This document shows, piece by piece, positions 14,677 through 15,519 of a DNA stretch of 15,519 bases. The stretch is from Pavlovales sp. CCMP2436 (Eukaryota > Haptophyta > Pavlovophyceae > Pavlovales), in NCBI GenBank assembly GCA_026770615.1, contig MU631465.1:258937-274455 (forward strand), in the 5' to 3' direction. A model generated the notes under the pieces. That model did no database searches. It had not been told where the DNA came from and saw nothing but the letters and a program-made list of their open reading frames with translations. Each line of letters begins with the position of its first letter. The first letter of the stretch is position 1. The translations under genes were made by a program, and so were the position numbers.

Positions 14677-15246
14677 GGCTTTGCGGACCACCCTGTGTCG
14701 GACGACCTGCCAACCGCACCGCGGTGGTGCTGCAGGTAGCTGCACATGAACACCAGCCATCGAGAGAGAATGACGATCAGCTAAATTAATACGTATATAG
14801 CCGCACTGGTCATATATATTTATGAAAGGCTTTCTAGGGGGGCCAGAGCCCACTGAGGCCAAAATCGAGATGATGAAGACTTTGTCAGATAAGTCTGCAA
14901 TTCTAGCATACGCATCTATAAAATGAATAAAAAATATTTGTGCTGAGAAGTTATCGTTAATAATAATAGCTACAGTTATTTACATTAAAGTACATATTGG
15001 GCGGTGTCAAAATGGTGGCGTTTTGGGCTTTGGCTATAAAGCGTGGCTATTACTTCGATTCAGCGTCTAGTTTGCCTAGCACCCGACCCCTAGGAGGTTT
15101 TTTATGGCATGAACGTATTTTTTTACGTGGGTTCACCCCTAAGCTATTAAATTTGAATTATTAGTAATTAGTTATAGGTATTTACTATAACTAAATATAA
15201 ATTAGCATATAATTCGAATAACTTGTTATTAATTAAGTTGTATGCT
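14677..15246. other. No supported gene
   Basis: The glutathione transferase 3' flank, then increasingly AT-rich DNA. A possible AATAAA polyadenylation word occurs near 14923, which is distant. The stretch 15000-15130 contains short paired words (ctagtttgcctag and a cctagg centre), but I see no known element or frame. Confidence 0.4.
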
Positions 15247-15519
15247 TTATAATCCGTGGCGCAGGAGCTTCTTGGCGATCACGAACTCGCAGAAGCGAGT
15301 GGCGTGCGACCAGTCCATCTTGGCGCAGGCAGCGAAGACCTTGGTGAGCTGGTAGATGAAGTGGTTGAGCGGCGCTTTCTCGAGCCAGATGAGGTTGTGC
15401 TTCTGCTTCTTGTGCTCCGCCGACTTTGCCGACGTGCCCGTCTGGAGGCCGCGCAGCACGGCCATCTCGTCCTCGCCCAGCGCTGCGACGAGCTTCTCGT
15501 TGAGCGCATCCATGAAGCC
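15247..15519 (-). CDS. 3' part of an unrecognised gene
   Basis: The frame is open from the window edge (15519) to a stop at 15247-15249. An ATG lies at 15513-15511, but two more open codons precede it, so the 5' part may lie outside. Codons are GC-rich, like the glutathione transferase gene. The product starts acidic (Leu-Gly-Glu-Asp-Glu), then has a Lys/His-rich turn, and ends in a helix-like stretch with two Cys and a Trp-Ser-His. AT-rich DNA begins a few bases after the stop. No family recognised. Confidence 0.5.
   Translation of the reverse strand, partial: GFMDALNEKLVAALGEDEMAVLRGLQTGTSAKSAEHKKQKHNLIWLEKAPLNHFIYQLTKVFAACAKMDWSHATRFCEFVIAKKLLRHGL

Noticed and set aside
15088..15112. aggagg followed by an ATG, resembling a bacterial ribosome binding site
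   Set aside because: No meaningful frame follows the ATG, and nothing else in the region is bacterial.

Overview
The window looks like nuclear DNA of a eukaryotic microbe, most likely a microalga with GC-rich genes. The evidence is spliced genes whose GT-AG introns keep the reading frame exactly, GC-rich third codon positions in the genes, dispersed 5'-truncated retrotransposon copies with target-site duplications, and no bacterial-style operon in the GC-rich part. A genus cannot be named from the sequence. I see no rRNA, no credible tRNA and no CRISPR array.

Region by region. Positions 1-3240 are AT-rich and different in character. Short compact reading frames lie mostly on the minus strand (1-279, 302-532, 1742-2156 interrupted, 2297-2491), and a decayed plus-strand frame covers 2470-3226. 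Between them are a three-unit satellite with a covarying hairpin (720-1290), 10-bp periodic arrays, and large direct and inverted repeats (1348-1690). This could be the remains of an endogenous DNA virus or virus-like element. No hallmark gene is visible, so that origin is an inference. Retroelement ends have inserted into this block at 979-1172, 1795-2017 and 2178-2278.

Positions 3240-9170 are a transposon graveyard. It holds a GC-rich exon-like stretch (3247-3725), a foldback element with 22-bp perfect terminal inverted repeats (3795-4215), and the decayed 3' part of a non-LTR retrotransposon ORF with a reverse-transcriptase C-terminal zinc knuckle fused to an OTU cysteine protease domain (4217-5789). 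Next come a GCN/CGG tract, a run of five nearly adjoining RNA-like hairpins (6073-6160), further retroelement fragments (7430-8166), and the broken 5' half of a probable MULE-type transposase gene on the minus strand (8218-9068).

Positions 9170-11880 hold an unrecognised spliced minus-strand gene (model: three exons, 784 codons). Its 3' end overlaps an array of ten GGATACG-like words. Positions 12798-14676 hold the best-supported host gene, a sigma-like glutathione S-transferase in five exons with an N-terminal signal peptide. Its introns 3 and 4 are full of repeats and hairpins. The window ends in the 3' part of an unrecognised minus-strand gene (15247-15519).

The genes do not form a pathway. 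The layout is two or three host-like genes embedded in nested mobile DNA. The clearest results are two retroelement insertions whose precise excision restores either a repeat unit or an open reading frame, and the hairpin cluster, which no identified gene explains.
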